Source: Planctomycetota bacterium
GTDB taxonomy: Bacteria > Planctomycetota > UBA8742 > UBA2392
NCBI GenBank assembly: GCA_022071975.1
Contig: JAJVIO010000020.1
Coordinates: 1-37,761, forward strand
Direction of reading: 5' to 3'
Length of the DNA stretch: 37,761 nucleotides
Positions 24,302 through 32,091 of this stretch are shown here, piece by piece. The position numbers and the translations under genes are program-made. Under the pieces are notes generated by a model. It made no database searches and had not been told where the DNA came from. It saw only the letters and a list, made by a program, of their open reading frames with translations. How positions within the stretch are numbered: position 1 is the first letter of the stretch; every line of letters starts with the position of its first letter.

Positions 24302-25906
24302 ATGGCCGATTCACCCAAACCCGCACGAGTACGCGTAGCACCCAGCCCCACCGGTGACCCGCACGTCGGTACCGCCTACATGTCGCTGTTCGATCGCGCT
24401 CTGGCCGACAAGACCGGCGGCCAGTTCATCCTGCGCATCGAGGACACGGACCGTAACCGCTACGTGGCCGATTCCGAGCAGCAGATCTTCGAGTCCCTGG
24501 CATGGCTCGGCCTTGAGCCCGACGAGGGGCCCCACAAGGGCGGCCCGGTCGGCCCCTACCGCCAGTCCGAGCGCCTGCCCCTGTATAAGGAAGCAGCCGA
24601 GACGCTGCTGAAATCCGGCCACGCCTACAAGTGCTTCTGCACCGCCGACCGCCTGGCCACCCTGCGCAAGATCCAGCAGGCGGAAAAAAGCGCGCGCATG
24701 GGCTACGACGGCCTGTGCCGGGGCCTCAGCGCCGAAGAGGTGAAGGCCAAGGAGGCGGCCGGTGAGGAGTACGTGGTGCGGCTGAAGATGCCGCGCGAGG
24801 GCGACATCAAGGTGGAAGACCTGTTCCGCGGCACGCTGTCGTTCAAGGCCGACGAGCAGCAGGATGCGGTGATGCTGAAGTCGGACGGCTTCCCGACCTA
24901 TCACCTGGCCAACATCGTCGATGACAAGGCGATGGGGATCACGCACGTGATCCGCGCCGAGGAATGGATCCCCAGCCTGCCCCTGCACTTTGAGCTGTAC
25001 CGGGCGTTCGGCTGGCAGCCGCCGGTGTTCGCGCACATGCCGCTGCTGCGCAACAAGGACAAGAGCAAGATCAGCAAGCGCAAGAACCCGACCAGCCTGC
25101 TGTGGTACCGCGACGCGGGCTTCCTGCCCGAGGCGCTGAAAAACTTCCTGGGCTTGATGGGCTTCAGCCTGCCCAACGACCAGGAGATTTTCACGTACCA
25201 GGAGTTCCTGCAGCACTTTGACCTGGCCAAGGTGAACATCGGCGGGCCGATCTTCGACGTGCAGAAGCTGCACTGGTTGAATGGCGAGTACATCCGGCGC
25301 CTGGAAGCGCCAGAGCTCGAGAAGCGGCTGGTCGAGTACGTGAAGCTGCTGATGCACCGGGAAGTCGAGTTCATGGACCTGCCGGAGGACCAGCTGCCGC
25401 CGGACCCGTTCCTGGCCGAGTTCGAGCAGAAGCGCCGCAGGCGCTCAAGGGTGCTGGCGCAGCTCGCGCCGCAGCTGATGACCAGCTACGAGGTGAACCC
25501 CGCGCTGCTGCTGCCGATCATCCCGCTGATCCGCGAGCGCATGCACACGCTGGGTGAGGCGGCCGACTACCTGCCGATGTTCTTCACGGACGAGTTCAGC
25601 TACACGCCGGAAGATTTCGTGCAGAAGAAGGGCACGCTGGAGGACGCGAAGAAGGCTTTGAACGCGATGCGCGAGATCGTGCAGATCGCCGACTTCAACG
25701 ACGCCGAGGGTGCGGTGAAGCAGATGGACGATTTGTCACGGGCCAAGGCCGAAGAGCTGGGCCTGAAACTCGGCCCTTTCCTCGGCCCGGTACGCATGGC
25801 CATCACCGGCAGCAAAGTAAGCCCGCCCCTGATGGAAAGCATGCTGGTGCTCGGCAAGGAAGAGACCCTCAAGCGCATCGACAACGCGCTGCGGTTCCTG
25901 GGTTAG
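24302..25906 (+). CDS. gltX: Glutamyl-tRNA synthetase
   Basis: GltX charges tRNA-Glu with glutamate. The 534-residue class I enzyme has APSPTGDPHVGTAY with HVGT (21-24) as the HIGH motif. RIEDTDR is followed by GPYRQSERLPLY, and KISKR (256-260) serves as the KMSKS motif. HVGT instead of HIGH resembles Thermus-type enzymes. CFC and LCR cysteines (YKCFCTADRL, YDGLCRGL) sit in the zinc-region position. A discriminating GluRS would be needed if the organism also uses the Glu-tRNA-Gln route; specificity is not visible. ATG at 24302 begins just before the conserved motif; the open frame upstream to 24188 overlaps the kinase promoter region and is not conserved-looking. Downstream lies a palindrome-rich gap. 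Confidence 0.96.
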   Translation: MADSPKPARVRVAPSPTGDPHVGTAYMSLFDRALADKTGGQFILRIEDTDRNRYVADSEQQIFESLAWLGLEPDEGPHKGGPVGPYRQSERLPLYKEAAETLLKSGHAYKCFCTADRLATLRKIQQAEKSARMGYDGLCRGLSAEEVKAKEAAGEEYVVRLKMPREGDIKVEDLFRGTLSFKADEQQDAVMLKSDGFPTYHLANIVDDKAMGITHVIRAEEWIPSLPLHFELYRAFGWQPPVFAHMPLLRNKDKSKISKRKNPTSLLWYRDAGFLPEALKNFLGLMGFSLPNDQEIFTYQEFLQHFDLAKVNIGGPIFDVQKLHWLNGEYIRRLEAPELEKRLVEYVKLLMHREVEFMDLPEDQLPPDPFLAEFEQKRRRRSRVLAQLAPQLMTSYEVNPALLLPIIPLIRERMHTLGEAADYLPMFFTDEFSYTPEDFVQKKGTLEDAKKALNAMREIVQIADFNDAEGAVKQMDDLSRAKAEELGLKLGPFLGPVRMAITGSKVSPPLMESMLVLGKEETLKRIDNALRFLG

Positions 25907-26227
25907 TCTGTCGGCCCTCTCGGGCCTTGGGTGGTGGCGGCCATCGGTTCCCGGCCCTTACGGGCCGGGCTACGCTCTGGCGGCCCCTGCGGGGCCTGAG
26001 TGGCACCGCTGCTGTGGGGCCTTTGAGTTACCGCCCCTTCGGGGCCTGGTCTGGTGCGCGCTCCTGCGGGGCCTGTATGGCATGCGCTTGGTGATTGGTG
26101 ATGAATGCTTCGAACGATACCGGACATTGCTCCAGCGATGGGCTGTGTCTCGTCTGATTTCCGCCTTGCCATCACCTGCCCGCGCACCCTAAAACGCGCG
26201 TCCACGAATACCTGACTGGAGCCTGCC
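25907..26227. repeat. Array of GC-rich palindromes after gltX, 321-base gene-free gap
   Basis: At least five short hairpins of the type GGCCCC-TGC-GGGGCC occur in 160 bases. They are at 25913-25926, 25950-25969 (CCCGGCCC TTAC GGGCCGGG, 8 pairs), 25982-25996, 26033-26045 and 26060-26072 (one wobble pair), with a degenerate one near 26011-26022. Each is followed by a similar CTG or TTG. None has a T-tract, so they are not standard terminators, though they may slow polymerase or stabilise 3' ends. The rest (26075-26227) is unremarkable apart from a direct repeat TTGGTGA at 26088-26101. It probably holds the promoter of the next gene. Confidence 0.75.
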
Positions 26228-27421
26228 TTGACCAACCAACTCATCGAATGGTGCACTGCCGAAATTGCCGGCCTGAAAGAACGCCACCTGTTCCATATGC
26301 CCAAGGTTCACCAGTCGGCCGTGGGCGCGCGCGTGATCATTGACGGCAAGAGTGTCATCCAGCTGTCCAACAACAGCTACCTGGGCCTGAGCACGCACCC
26401 CAAGGTGAAAGAGGCCGCCATCAAGGCGATTGAGAAGTACGGCGTTGGCTCCGGCGCTGTTCGCCCGATCAGCGGCACCATGGACCTGCACGTCGAGTGC
26501 GAAGAGAAGCTGGCGAAGTTCAAGAAGACCGAGTCCTGCCTGCTGTTCCAGAGCGGCTTCACGGCCAACGTGGGCGTGGTCAGCACACTGGCGGTGGCCG
26601 GCGACCACATCATCAGCGACGAGCTGAACCACGCCAGCATCATCGACGGCGCGCGCCTCAGCAAGGCCACCCGCGCGGTCTACCGCCACAAGGACTACGG
26701 CCACCTCGAAGAGCTGCTGAAAGAAGCGCGCGGGCCGAAGGGCATCACCGGCAAGATCCTGGTGGTGACCGACGGCGTGTTCAGCATGGACGGCGACGTC
26801 GCCGACCTGAAGGCCTGCGCCGACGCCTGCGACAAGTACGACGCCATCACCATGGTGGACGACGCCCACGCCACCGGCGTGCTGGGCGAAAAGGGCCGCG
26901 GCACCGTGGACGACCAGCACATGCACGAACGCTGGAGCCTCACCGTCGGCACGCTCAGCAAGGCGATCCCCGTGGTGGGCGGCTTCTACGCCGGCCCCAA
27001 GATCGTGAAAGAGTACCTGATCGCCAAGGCGCGGCCGTTCCTGTTCAGCGCCTCGGCCCCGCCCGCCGTGGTGGCGGCTGTCAGCGCCTGCGTAGACGTG
27101 CTGGAGAACGAGCCGCAGCACCACGCGAAGCTGTGGGAGAACACCAAGTTCTTCAAGCAGGGCTTGAAGGATCTCGGCTTCAACACCGGCAACAGCGTGA
27201 CGCCGGTGACGCCGGTGATCGTGGGTGACGGCGCCAAGGCCGCGAAGTTGAGCGAGATCCTGCTCGAGAACGGCGTGTACGCCCAGGGCATCTACTTCCC
27301 GATGGTGGCGGAAGCGCTGAGTCGCGTGCGCACGATCGTGAGCGCCAGCCACAGCAGGCAGGACCTGCAGGAAGCGCTGGACGTGTTCAAGAAGTGCGGC
27401 AAGCAACTGGGGCTGATCTAG
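26228..27421 (+). CDS. kbl: Alpha-oxoamine synthase: glycine C-acetyltransferase (Kbl) or BioF-like PLP enzyme
   Basis: This fold-type I PLP enzyme condenses an amino acid with an acyl-CoA; Kbl makes 2-amino-3-ketobutyrate from glycine and acetyl-CoA. The 397 residues match Kbl length. Visible motifs are NNSYLGLSTHP (48-58), GSGAVRPISGT (74-84), LNHASIIDGARL, VVTDGVFSMDGD (179-190), VDDAHATG (D211, H214) and TLSKAI with the Schiff-base lysine K245. The start is TTG at 26228 with GGAG six bases upstream; the next ATG would remove the N-terminal helix. Kbl, BioF and related synthases cannot be separated safely by eye. No tdh or bio gene is adjacent, so the symbol is tentative. It ends in a repeat pair and a good terminator. 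Confidence 0.82.
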   Translation: MTNQLIEWCTAEIAGLKERHLFHMPKVHQSAVGARVIIDGKSVIQLSNNSYLGLSTHPKVKEAAIKAIEKYGVGSGAVRPISGTMDLHVECEEKLAKFKKTESCLLFQSGFTANVGVVSTLAVAGDHIISDELNHASIIDGARLSKATRAVYRHKDYGHLEELLKEARGPKGITGKILVVTDGVFSMDGDVADLKACADACDKYDAITMVDDAHATGVLGEKGRGTVDDQHMHERWSLTVGTLSKAIPVVGGFYAGPKIVKEYLIAKARPFLFSASAPPAVVAAVSACVDVLENEPQHHAKLWENTKFFKQGLKDLGFNTGNSVTPVTPVIVGDGAKAAKLSEILLENGVYAQGIYFPMVAEALSRVRTIVSASHSRQDLQEALDVFKKCGKQLGLI

Positions 27422-27453
27422 GGGACTGTCCCCGAAGTTGGGGACTGTCCCCG
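27421..27453. repeat. Paired palindrome GGGGACTGTCCCC (two tandem copies)
   Basis: Two copies of the 13-base palindrome lie at 27421-27433 and 27440-27452, separated by GAAGTT. The first base is shared with the TAG stop of the upstream gene. The same pair occurs at 37606-37637 and a partial copy (GGGACAGTCCC) at 28994-29004, so it is a dispersed family. It resembles REP-type elements mobilised by RAYT transposases in other genomes; no transposase is present here. Confidence 0.85.
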
Positions 27454-27487
27454 TCGTCGAGGCGGCTCAAGTCGCTGACAAGACCTG

Positions 27488-27524
27488 CCGGGTGCATCTG
27501 GGCGCTGATGCACCCGGTTTGTTT
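27488..27524 (+). terminator. Rho-independent terminator after the Kbl-like gene
   Basis: A perfect 10-pair stem, CCGGGTGCAT (27488-27497) with ATGCACCCGG (27508-27517), encloses a 10-base loop and is followed by TTTGTTT (27518-27524). It lies 67 bases past the stop codon in the correct orientation. Confidence 0.75.
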
Positions 27525-27546
27525 AGGAGGTTGTCCCGGCCTGATC

Positions 27547-27566
27547 CCCGGCCTTTGCAGGCCGGG
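27547..27566. repeat. GC palindrome related to the array after gltX
   Basis: CCCGGCCT (27547-27554), loop TTGC, AGGCCGGG (27559-27566), followed by CTGCGG. The 25950-25969 copy has the same layout and is followed by CTACGC, so the two appear to be one family. A TTTT at 27573 is too far for a clean terminator. It lies just upstream of the small membrane protein gene. Confidence 0.65.
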
Positions 27567-27600
27567 CTGCGGTTTTCTCCGCGAACGCTACAATCGGCTC

Positions 27601-27852
27601 ATGAACTTCCTGCTCCAGCAATCACCCACGCTGTTCGGCGTCCGCAACGAGCTGATCGTTGCCTTCGTGCTGGGCGGCTTTGCCATCCTGGCCTGCGTCA
27701 GCGCTTACGCGGCGCAGCGCTGGGCGCACAAGTGCTACCTTGAACTCAAGCAGATGAACGAGACGCTGACGTCCATGAAGTCCGAAACGCCGTTCAAGCC
27801 CGCCGAGCGCCCCGCCAGCTACCTGGACCCGCATGATTCCGAACAATCGTAG
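27601..27852 (+). CDS. Small single-span membrane protein of unknown function
   Basis: I do not recognise this 83-residue protein. One membrane helix (about residues 17-41, ELIVAFVLGGFAILACVSAYAA) is followed by a short amphipathic charged segment (ELKQMNETLTSMKSE) and a Pro/acid-rich tail, presumably cytoplasmic or periplasmic. The frame is open upstream to 27394 but that part crosses a terminator and repeats, so ATG at 27601 is preferred. No strong Shine-Dalgarno is visible, which lowers confidence. Its stop begins a 13-base repeat and it converges with queA. Confidence 0.6.
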   Translation: MNFLLQQSPTLFGVRNELIVAFVLGGFAILACVSAYAAQRWAHKCYLELKQMNETLTSMKSETPFKPAERPASYLDPHDSEQS

Positions 27853-27887
27853 CTCAGGGCAGGCCCTTCGACTTGCTCAGGGCAGGC
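27852..27887. repeat. Direct repeat GCTCAGGGCAGGC overlapping the 3' ends of two convergent genes
   Basis: GCTCAGGGCAGGC occurs at 27852-27864 and 27875-27887, separated by CCTTCGACTT. The left copy starts at the last base of the small membrane protein stop, and the right copy supplies the queA stop and final codons (C-L-P). TTCGAC next to CTCAGGGC is a motif seen in dispersed repeats of many bacteria. Confidence 0.6.
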
Positions 27888-28944
27888 ACAGCATCGCGTC
27901 GCCGTAGCTGAAGAAGCGGTACTCGCGCGCGATCGCTTCCAGGTAGGCTTGACGTGTCAAGTCAACCCCCAGCCAGGCCGCCACCAGGAAAATCAGCGTG
28001 CTGCGCGGCAGGTGGAAGTTCGTCAGCAGCGCGTCCGTGCAGCGGAAGCGGTAGGGCGGGTAGATGAACAGCCCTGTCTCACCACGCCCGGCGCGGATCT
28101 GCCCGTGCTCATCGCTCACGGTCTCCAGCGTGCGACAGCTGGTGGTGCCCACCGCCACCACACGGCCGCCCTCTTGACGCGTTTCGGCCACAGCCTTCAC
28201 CAGTGCAGTCGGCACGTCGTACTCTTCCGAGTGCATCTGGTGTTCTTCCAGCGTCTCCGCCTTCAGCGGCCGAAACGTGCCGGGGCCCACGTGCAGTGTC
28301 AGGTACTCGCGGTCAATATCGCGCGCGGCAAGCTCCTGGAACACCTGGGGCGTAAAGTGCAGGCCGGCGGTGGGGGCGGCAACGGCGCCGTCCTTGTGGG
28401 CGTAGACGGTCTGGTAGCGGTCGCGGTCCAGGTCAATGTAGCGGTCTTCCAGCTTCTCACGCTTGATGTAGGGCGGCAGGGGCATTTTGGCCGCGCGCTC
28501 TACGTACTCGTTGGCGGCCTCGGGCGTCATCTCGAAGCGCACGCGCCAGTGGCCGAAGGTGTCCTTGCTGATCAGCGTGGCCAGGCCGCCGCCGCCCGGC
28601 AGCTCAACGCGCGCGCCGTCGGGCACGTTGCGCCATGAGCCGGTCAGGGCTTCATAGTCGGTGGTGTCGGCCGCATCGCTTTGCAGGCGGCGCAGCAGGA
28701 ACAACTCGACGTGGCCGCCGCTGCCCGCGCGCTTGCAGTGCAGGCGGCAGGGTTTGACGCGTGTGTTGTTCATCACCAGGAGGTCGCCCGGATTCAACAA
28801 CCCGGGCAGTTCGCGGAATACATGGTGGGTGATTTTACCGCTGCCGCGCCGCACCACCAGCAGACGGCTTTCGTCGCGACGCTCAGCCGGCGTCTGCGCG
28901 ATCAGCCCTGGCGGGATTTCAAAGTCAAAGGTGTCGCTGCGCAT
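27877..28944 (-). CDS. queA: S-adenosylmethionine:tRNA ribosyltransferase-isomerase QueA
   Basis: QueA transfers and isomerises the ribosyl group of SAM onto 7-aminomethyl-7-deazaguanine in tRNA, giving epoxyqueuosine. The 355-residue protein shows the full family signature: FDFEIPPGLIAQTPAERRDESRLLV at the start, LNPGDLLVMNNTRV, MPLPPYIKR, YQTVYA..GAVAAPTAGLHFT, LTLHVGPGTFRP, GGRVVAVGTTSCRTLE, GETGLFIYPPYRF and LLTNFHLPRSTLIFLVAA. ATG at 28944 is chosen; a GTG four codons upstream is the alternative. The last few residues derive from a dispersed repeat. No tgt or other queuosine gene is adjacent. Confidence 0.97.
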   Translation of the reverse strand: MRSDTFDFEIPPGLIAQTPAERRDESRLLVVRRGSGKITHHVFRELPGLLNPGDLLVMNNTRVKPCRLHCKRAGSGGHVELFLLRRLQSDAADTTDYEALTGSWRNVPDGARVELPGGGGLATLISKDTFGHWRVRFEMTPEAANEYVERAAKMPLPPYIKREKLEDRYIDLDRDRYQTVYAHKDGAVAAPTAGLHFTPQVFQELAARDIDREYLTLHVGPGTFRPLKAETLEEHQMHSEEYDVPTALVKAVAETRQEGGRVVAVGTTSCRTLETVSDEHGQIRAGRGETGLFIYPPYRFRCTDALLTNFHLPRSTLIFLVAAWLGVDLTRQAYLEAIAREYRFFSYGDAMLCLP

Positions 28945-28956
28945 GGGACTGCCCAC

Positions 28957-29234
28957 CCTGGTCTGATGGTGAATCTAACGTTGCGGGAAGGCTGGGACAG
29001 TCCCTTTTCGGCGTGGCGGGACTACCCCAGGGTGGCGCGGACATTCTTGTCCGCGTCATGTATGGAACACGAAGGAACGAAGGAGCGAAGCGTCGTGCGC
29101 AATTCGAACGCTACTGCTGAACGGGGGCGTTTTCTTCCCACCCGGCAGGCCGATAGGTCCGCGAGAAACGACAAGTCCTTGGCGCCCTTGCGCCCCCGCG
29201 TGGCCATGCTGTTGCTTCGTGTGGAGACAGCCGC
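28957..29234. repeat. Repeat-filled gap upstream of queA
   Basis: No credible gene lies in this 278-base gap. It contains a partial GGGACAGTCCC element (28994-29004) and a palindrome GCGGACA TTCT TGTCCGC (29037-29054). It also has a block of ACACGAAGGAACGAAGGAG type (29067-29085), and GGCGCCCTTGCGCCCCCGCG with GCTTCGTGTGGAGACAGCCGCC (29181-29235). The last block is closely matched at 35519-35583. The small hypothetical gene ends at the edge of this block. Confidence 0.65.
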
Positions 29235-29528
29235 CTAGGCGATTCGCGTGACCAGCGCCGCGTCGCGCTGCAGCAAGCCCTCGGTCTCGAGATCAAGGCG
29301 CACCCAGGCGACCTGCCAGCTCAGCGAGTCGATGTTCTCGCGCGTAAAGTCATCCAGCGATGCCGCCACACGCTTGTGCAGCTCGAACAACTCGGCGCAC
29401 ACGCCAGGCTCCGGCAGGATGTCCAGCAGCGCCGCGCGGATCGCCTCATAGTACCAGCGTTCCATGCGCATGGTTCGGCCGCGCGGCGTGCGGCATTCGA
29501 CAATCTTCTCGGTGATTGCTTTCGGCAT
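29235..29528 (-). CDS. Small hypothetical protein, possibly DUF6958-like
   Basis: The 97-residue soluble protein reads like a small winged-helix-sized domain: IVECRTPRGRTMRMERWYYEAIRAALLDILPE then a helix-rich middle and WQVAWVRLDLETEGLLQRD. The pattern of an N-terminal basic strand, YEAIRAALL helix and VRLDLETEGLL resembles DUF6958-type proteins from memory. I cannot confirm this without a profile search. ATG at 29528 has no strong ribosome site. It is isolated, with 105 bases to the next gene upstream, and its stop borders a repeat block. Confidence 0.65.
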   Translation of the reverse strand: MPKAITEKIVECRTPRGRTMRMERWYYEAIRAALLDILPEPGVCAELFELHKRVAASLDDFTRENIDSLSWQVAWVRLDLETEGLLQRDAALVTRIA

Positions 29529-29633
29529 GGATCGTGTCGCTTGCAGTTCACTGATATGTAGCCGGAGGGACTCTTCCGTTACACGGATTTTCCGGCCGTA
29601 TCAAGTACTCTCACTTCAAGGGGTTACGGGAGC

Positions 29634-32000
29634 CTACTCGTCCAGGAACAGGCCGTATTGGTCCTCGAGCGATTCGCTGCCGTTCTTGCGGTTGTCGCGC
29701 GGGTAGTTGTCCTTGCCGCCACCCGTGTCCATGAAGATGCCGAAGTTTTTGGCCAGGCGCCCCCCGCCGTACTCCGCGTTGCCGGCCTTGCCGATGGTGC
29801 GGCCGCCGTGCTGGAAATCGCCGCTGCCGCTGCGGTAGTTGTCGGCCCCGCCGGCGTCCCAGAAAATGCCGAAGCCGTTCTGGGCGCAGGCGCCGAGGCC
29901 GAGGCCGTCGCAGCGGTAATTGTCGTCGCCGCCGCCGTCGTAGAAGTAGCCCGTCACGATGTCCCAGGTGCCGCCAATGCTCGCGGCTGTCTTGCCTTCG
30001 TAGACATCGTTGCCCTTGTCGTCCATGAACAGGCCCACGGCCGCGTGGGCCGCGGCCGCGAGGCCATAGCGGCTGGCGTGGTAGATGTCGTCTCCATCCA
30101 TGTCGCGCACGGCGCCGATCGCCATGAAGTACCCGCAGCCGAGGCCGAACTCGCCGGCGTCGTAGATGTCGTTGCCCTTGACGTCCACCACCAGGCCGAT
30201 GCCGCCGCAGGCCAGGGTGCGCCAGCCGAAGCCGCAGCCGATGCCGCCGCCGAACCACTCGCCCTTGGTGCCGTAGGGGCTGGGCTCGCCGCCGGTGCAG
30301 CGGTAGTGGTCGTCGCCGGAGTGGTCCAGCACGAAGCCCACGCCGCCCGGCTGGCCGACGCCGACGGAGAGGGTGTGCGAGTCGTAAAGGTCGTTGCCTT
30401 CCAGGTCGATCACACCGCCCACGCCATAGGCCGCGCAGCCAATGGAGTTGTTGCCGCCCAGATAGCGGTCGTTCCCCTTGCGGTCGATCAAAAGGCCGAT
30501 GCCGCCAAAGGCCGCGCCGATGCCCCAGTCGGGGCATTCGTATGTGTCGTTACCTTCATGGTCATCAATGATCGCCGTGCCCAGCACACCGCAAGCCACA
30601 CCCCACTTGCCCGTGCTGCGGTAGTGGTCTTTGCCGCCAAGGTCGATGACCACCTGAACAGGGGCGGCTACTCGCGTGACGCCACAATCCACGTACTCGT
30701 CATCACCGCCGAGATCGACGATGATCTTCAGAGGTTCAAGCGCTGTATCCGTTTTGCCGCTCCACCTGTTTGCTTCTCTGCCGCCGATGGCCATCACGCC
30801 AAAGCCCAGCTTGAAACAAACTGCGTCGCCGCTGACGTAGCGTTGAGTATCTTCTTTGGACAGCAACGGAAGTTCTTCGCCATCCGTGTGAGCATCCCAG
30901 AACAACTGCGCCAGCTTGCGCAGTTCGTCCAGTGCGATGGGTACAGAGTGAAGGGCGGCTGACGCGTCTATCCCGCTTTCCCGCATACCGTCTACTCGCG
31001 AGGCGCAGTTTGGAAATCCTTCCTCACCTCGCCAATGAAACTCGAAGTTCTGCACTCCAGCCCATTGATGCTCCCAAGGCTCGTCGCTTTGAGACGCAAC
31101 CGAGAGCAGAGCCAGAATCGCGTCAGCGCGTTTCTGCCACCAGAGGGAGTTGGCCGTCTTGTCGGCGGGTTTGTCGGGGAGATTGGGTTGTGTCGTGGTC
31201 CCATCACTCGACTTTCGGTCTAGCAAGTTGGAGAGTGGATTACTCAGCTCATTCAGTTGGTCCGACCCGACTGCGGAGAATTGGTTGCCGACCAGCTCGA
31301 TCCACTGGTGGGCGCTGAGCGGATCGCTGAGCAGCAGGTCGGTGCTTGATAAATTTTCGTAGCTGTCCCACAGGTCGAGTTCGCGTTCGTGGGCGGCGAT
31401 TAGATTGTCCCACTCGCCCTGCAGCTTGTGTTTGTCGACCATCGGCCACAGCTTTTCGCGCAGGGGGCCGCCCTTGGTTACGGCCTCGTTCTTGCGCCAG
31501 TCGTAGCCGCGCTGGCGCTTGTCGAGCTGGGTATACAGTTCCTTGAAGGCCTGCTTCGGGTCGCCCAGCTTGATCTTCACTGTCAGCGTTTGGCGCTCGT
31601 CTTTGTCCTTGATCGGCCGTGAAATCTCCACTTCCACGATTTCGCCCGGCTTGGTGGCGTACAGGTTGCGGCAGAAGTCGTCGAGGTTCTTGAGCTCGGT
31701 GCCGTTCCATTTCAACAGGCGGTCGTGCTCCTTGATCGCGATGTTGCCGTCGGCGTCCTTCGCGCCGCCCTGGTACACAGTCAGGTCATCGCGCATGGCG
31801 ACGCCCATGCTGCCGAAAGTCCACTTGCGCGGCGGTTTGTACGCCGCGTCCTGGGCCACGAACGACGACGCGAAAATCAGCATCAACAACGCAACCCAAA
31901 CAAAACGCAACCGCGAAGCGCCGCCAAGGGCCGCGAAGGCCGGCTTTCTCTTCGTGGTCCTTCGTGGTCCTTCGTGGATAACCGCAGTTGCCTTCGCCAT
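29634..32000 (-). CDS. Exported PDZ protein with twelve D-x-x-G-N-D-x-Y repeats
   Basis: The 788-residue protein is not one I can name. A long basic N-terminus precedes an export signal (about 32-52, RFVWVALLMLIFASSFVAQD). A PDZ-like domain follows (about 60-150: FGSMGVAMRDDL, IKEHDRLLKWNGTELKNLDDFCRNLYA), then a helical middle. From about residue 420 to the end about twelve units of roughly 27 residues repeat the pattern D-x-G-G/N-D-x-Y, followed by a Gly-rich GIG-L/V-x-x-D strand. This suggests a beta-solenoid that could bind calcium (inference). ATG at 32000 is preferred because AGGAG precedes it by 7 bases; the codons between it and the signal come from a dispersed repeat. TTG at 31910 is an alternative start. 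Confidence 0.8.
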   Translation of the reverse strand: MAKATAVIHEGPRRTTKRKPAFAALGGASRLRFVWVALLMLIFASSFVAQDAAYKPPRKWTFGSMGVAMRDDLTVYQGGAKDADGNIAIKEHDRLLKWNGTELKNLDDFCRNLYATKPGEIVEVEISRPIKDKDERQTLTVKIKLGDPKQAFKELYTQLDKRQRGYDWRKNEAVTKGGPLREKLWPMVDKHKLQGEWDNLIAAHERELDLWDSYENLSSTDLLLSDPLSAHQWIELVGNQFSAVGSDQLNELSNPLSNLLDRKSSDGTTTQPNLPDKPADKTANSLWWQKRADAILALLSVASQSDEPWEHQWAGVQNFEFHWRGEEGFPNCASRVDGMRESGIDASAALHSVPIALDELRKLAQLFWDAHTDGEELPLLSKEDTQRYVSGDAVCFKLGFGVMAIGGREANRWSGKTDTALEPLKIIVDLGGDDEYVDCGVTRVAAPVQVVIDLGGKDHYRSTGKWGVACGVLGTAIIDDHEGNDTYECPDWGIGAAFGGIGLLIDRKGNDRYLGGNNSIGCAAYGVGGVIDLEGNDLYDSHTLSVGVGQPGGVGFVLDHSGDDHYRCTGGEPSPYGTKGEWFGGGIGCGFGWRTLACGGIGLVVDVKGNDIYDAGEFGLGCGYFMAIGAVRDMDGDDIYHASRYGLAAAAHAAVGLFMDDKGNDVYEGKTAASIGGTWDIVTGYFYDGGGDDNYRCDGLGLGACAQNGFGIFWDAGGADNYRSGSGDFQHGGRTIGKAGNAEYGGGRLAKNFGIFMDTGGGKDNYPRDNRKNGSESLEDQYGLFLDE
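31911..31990. repeat. Dispersed CTTCGTGG-type repeat inside the 5' coding end of the PDZ protein gene
   Basis: CTTCGTGGTC-type units repeat three times (31950-31978) and continue into GGATAACCGCAG. GCCGCCAAGGGCCGCGAAGGC lies on the other side (31919-31939). The CTTCGTGGAxAACCGC end is also present at 35565-35580. On the minus strand it encodes HEGPRRTTKRKPAFAALGG between start codon and signal peptide. Confidence 0.65.
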
Positions 32001-32027
32001 GACAGCTCCTGAATTTTCGGGCAATCG

Positions 32028-32055
32028 TTGATCTCGGCCGTTAACCTGCTATCGA
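32028..32055 (+). promoter_or_regulatory. Weak candidate promoter for the carboxypeptidase-regulatory-like protein
   Basis: TTGATC (32028-32033) and TATCGA (32050-32055) are separated by 16 bases, and the -10 ends 36 bases before the ATG. The region is only 91 bases between two divergent genes, so a promoter is expected here. The -10 match is poor. Confidence 0.25.
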
Positions 32056-32091
32056 ATCGACTCGACGCCAACGGAAATCTGAGAGATCGGC

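Noticed and set aside
25913..26075. CRISPR array
   Set aside because: Repeats are short palindromes with unequal spacing and no constant long repeat or spacers.
26189..27406. 405-residue minus-strand open frame
   Set aside because: Antisense to the PLP enzyme, no recognisable motif.
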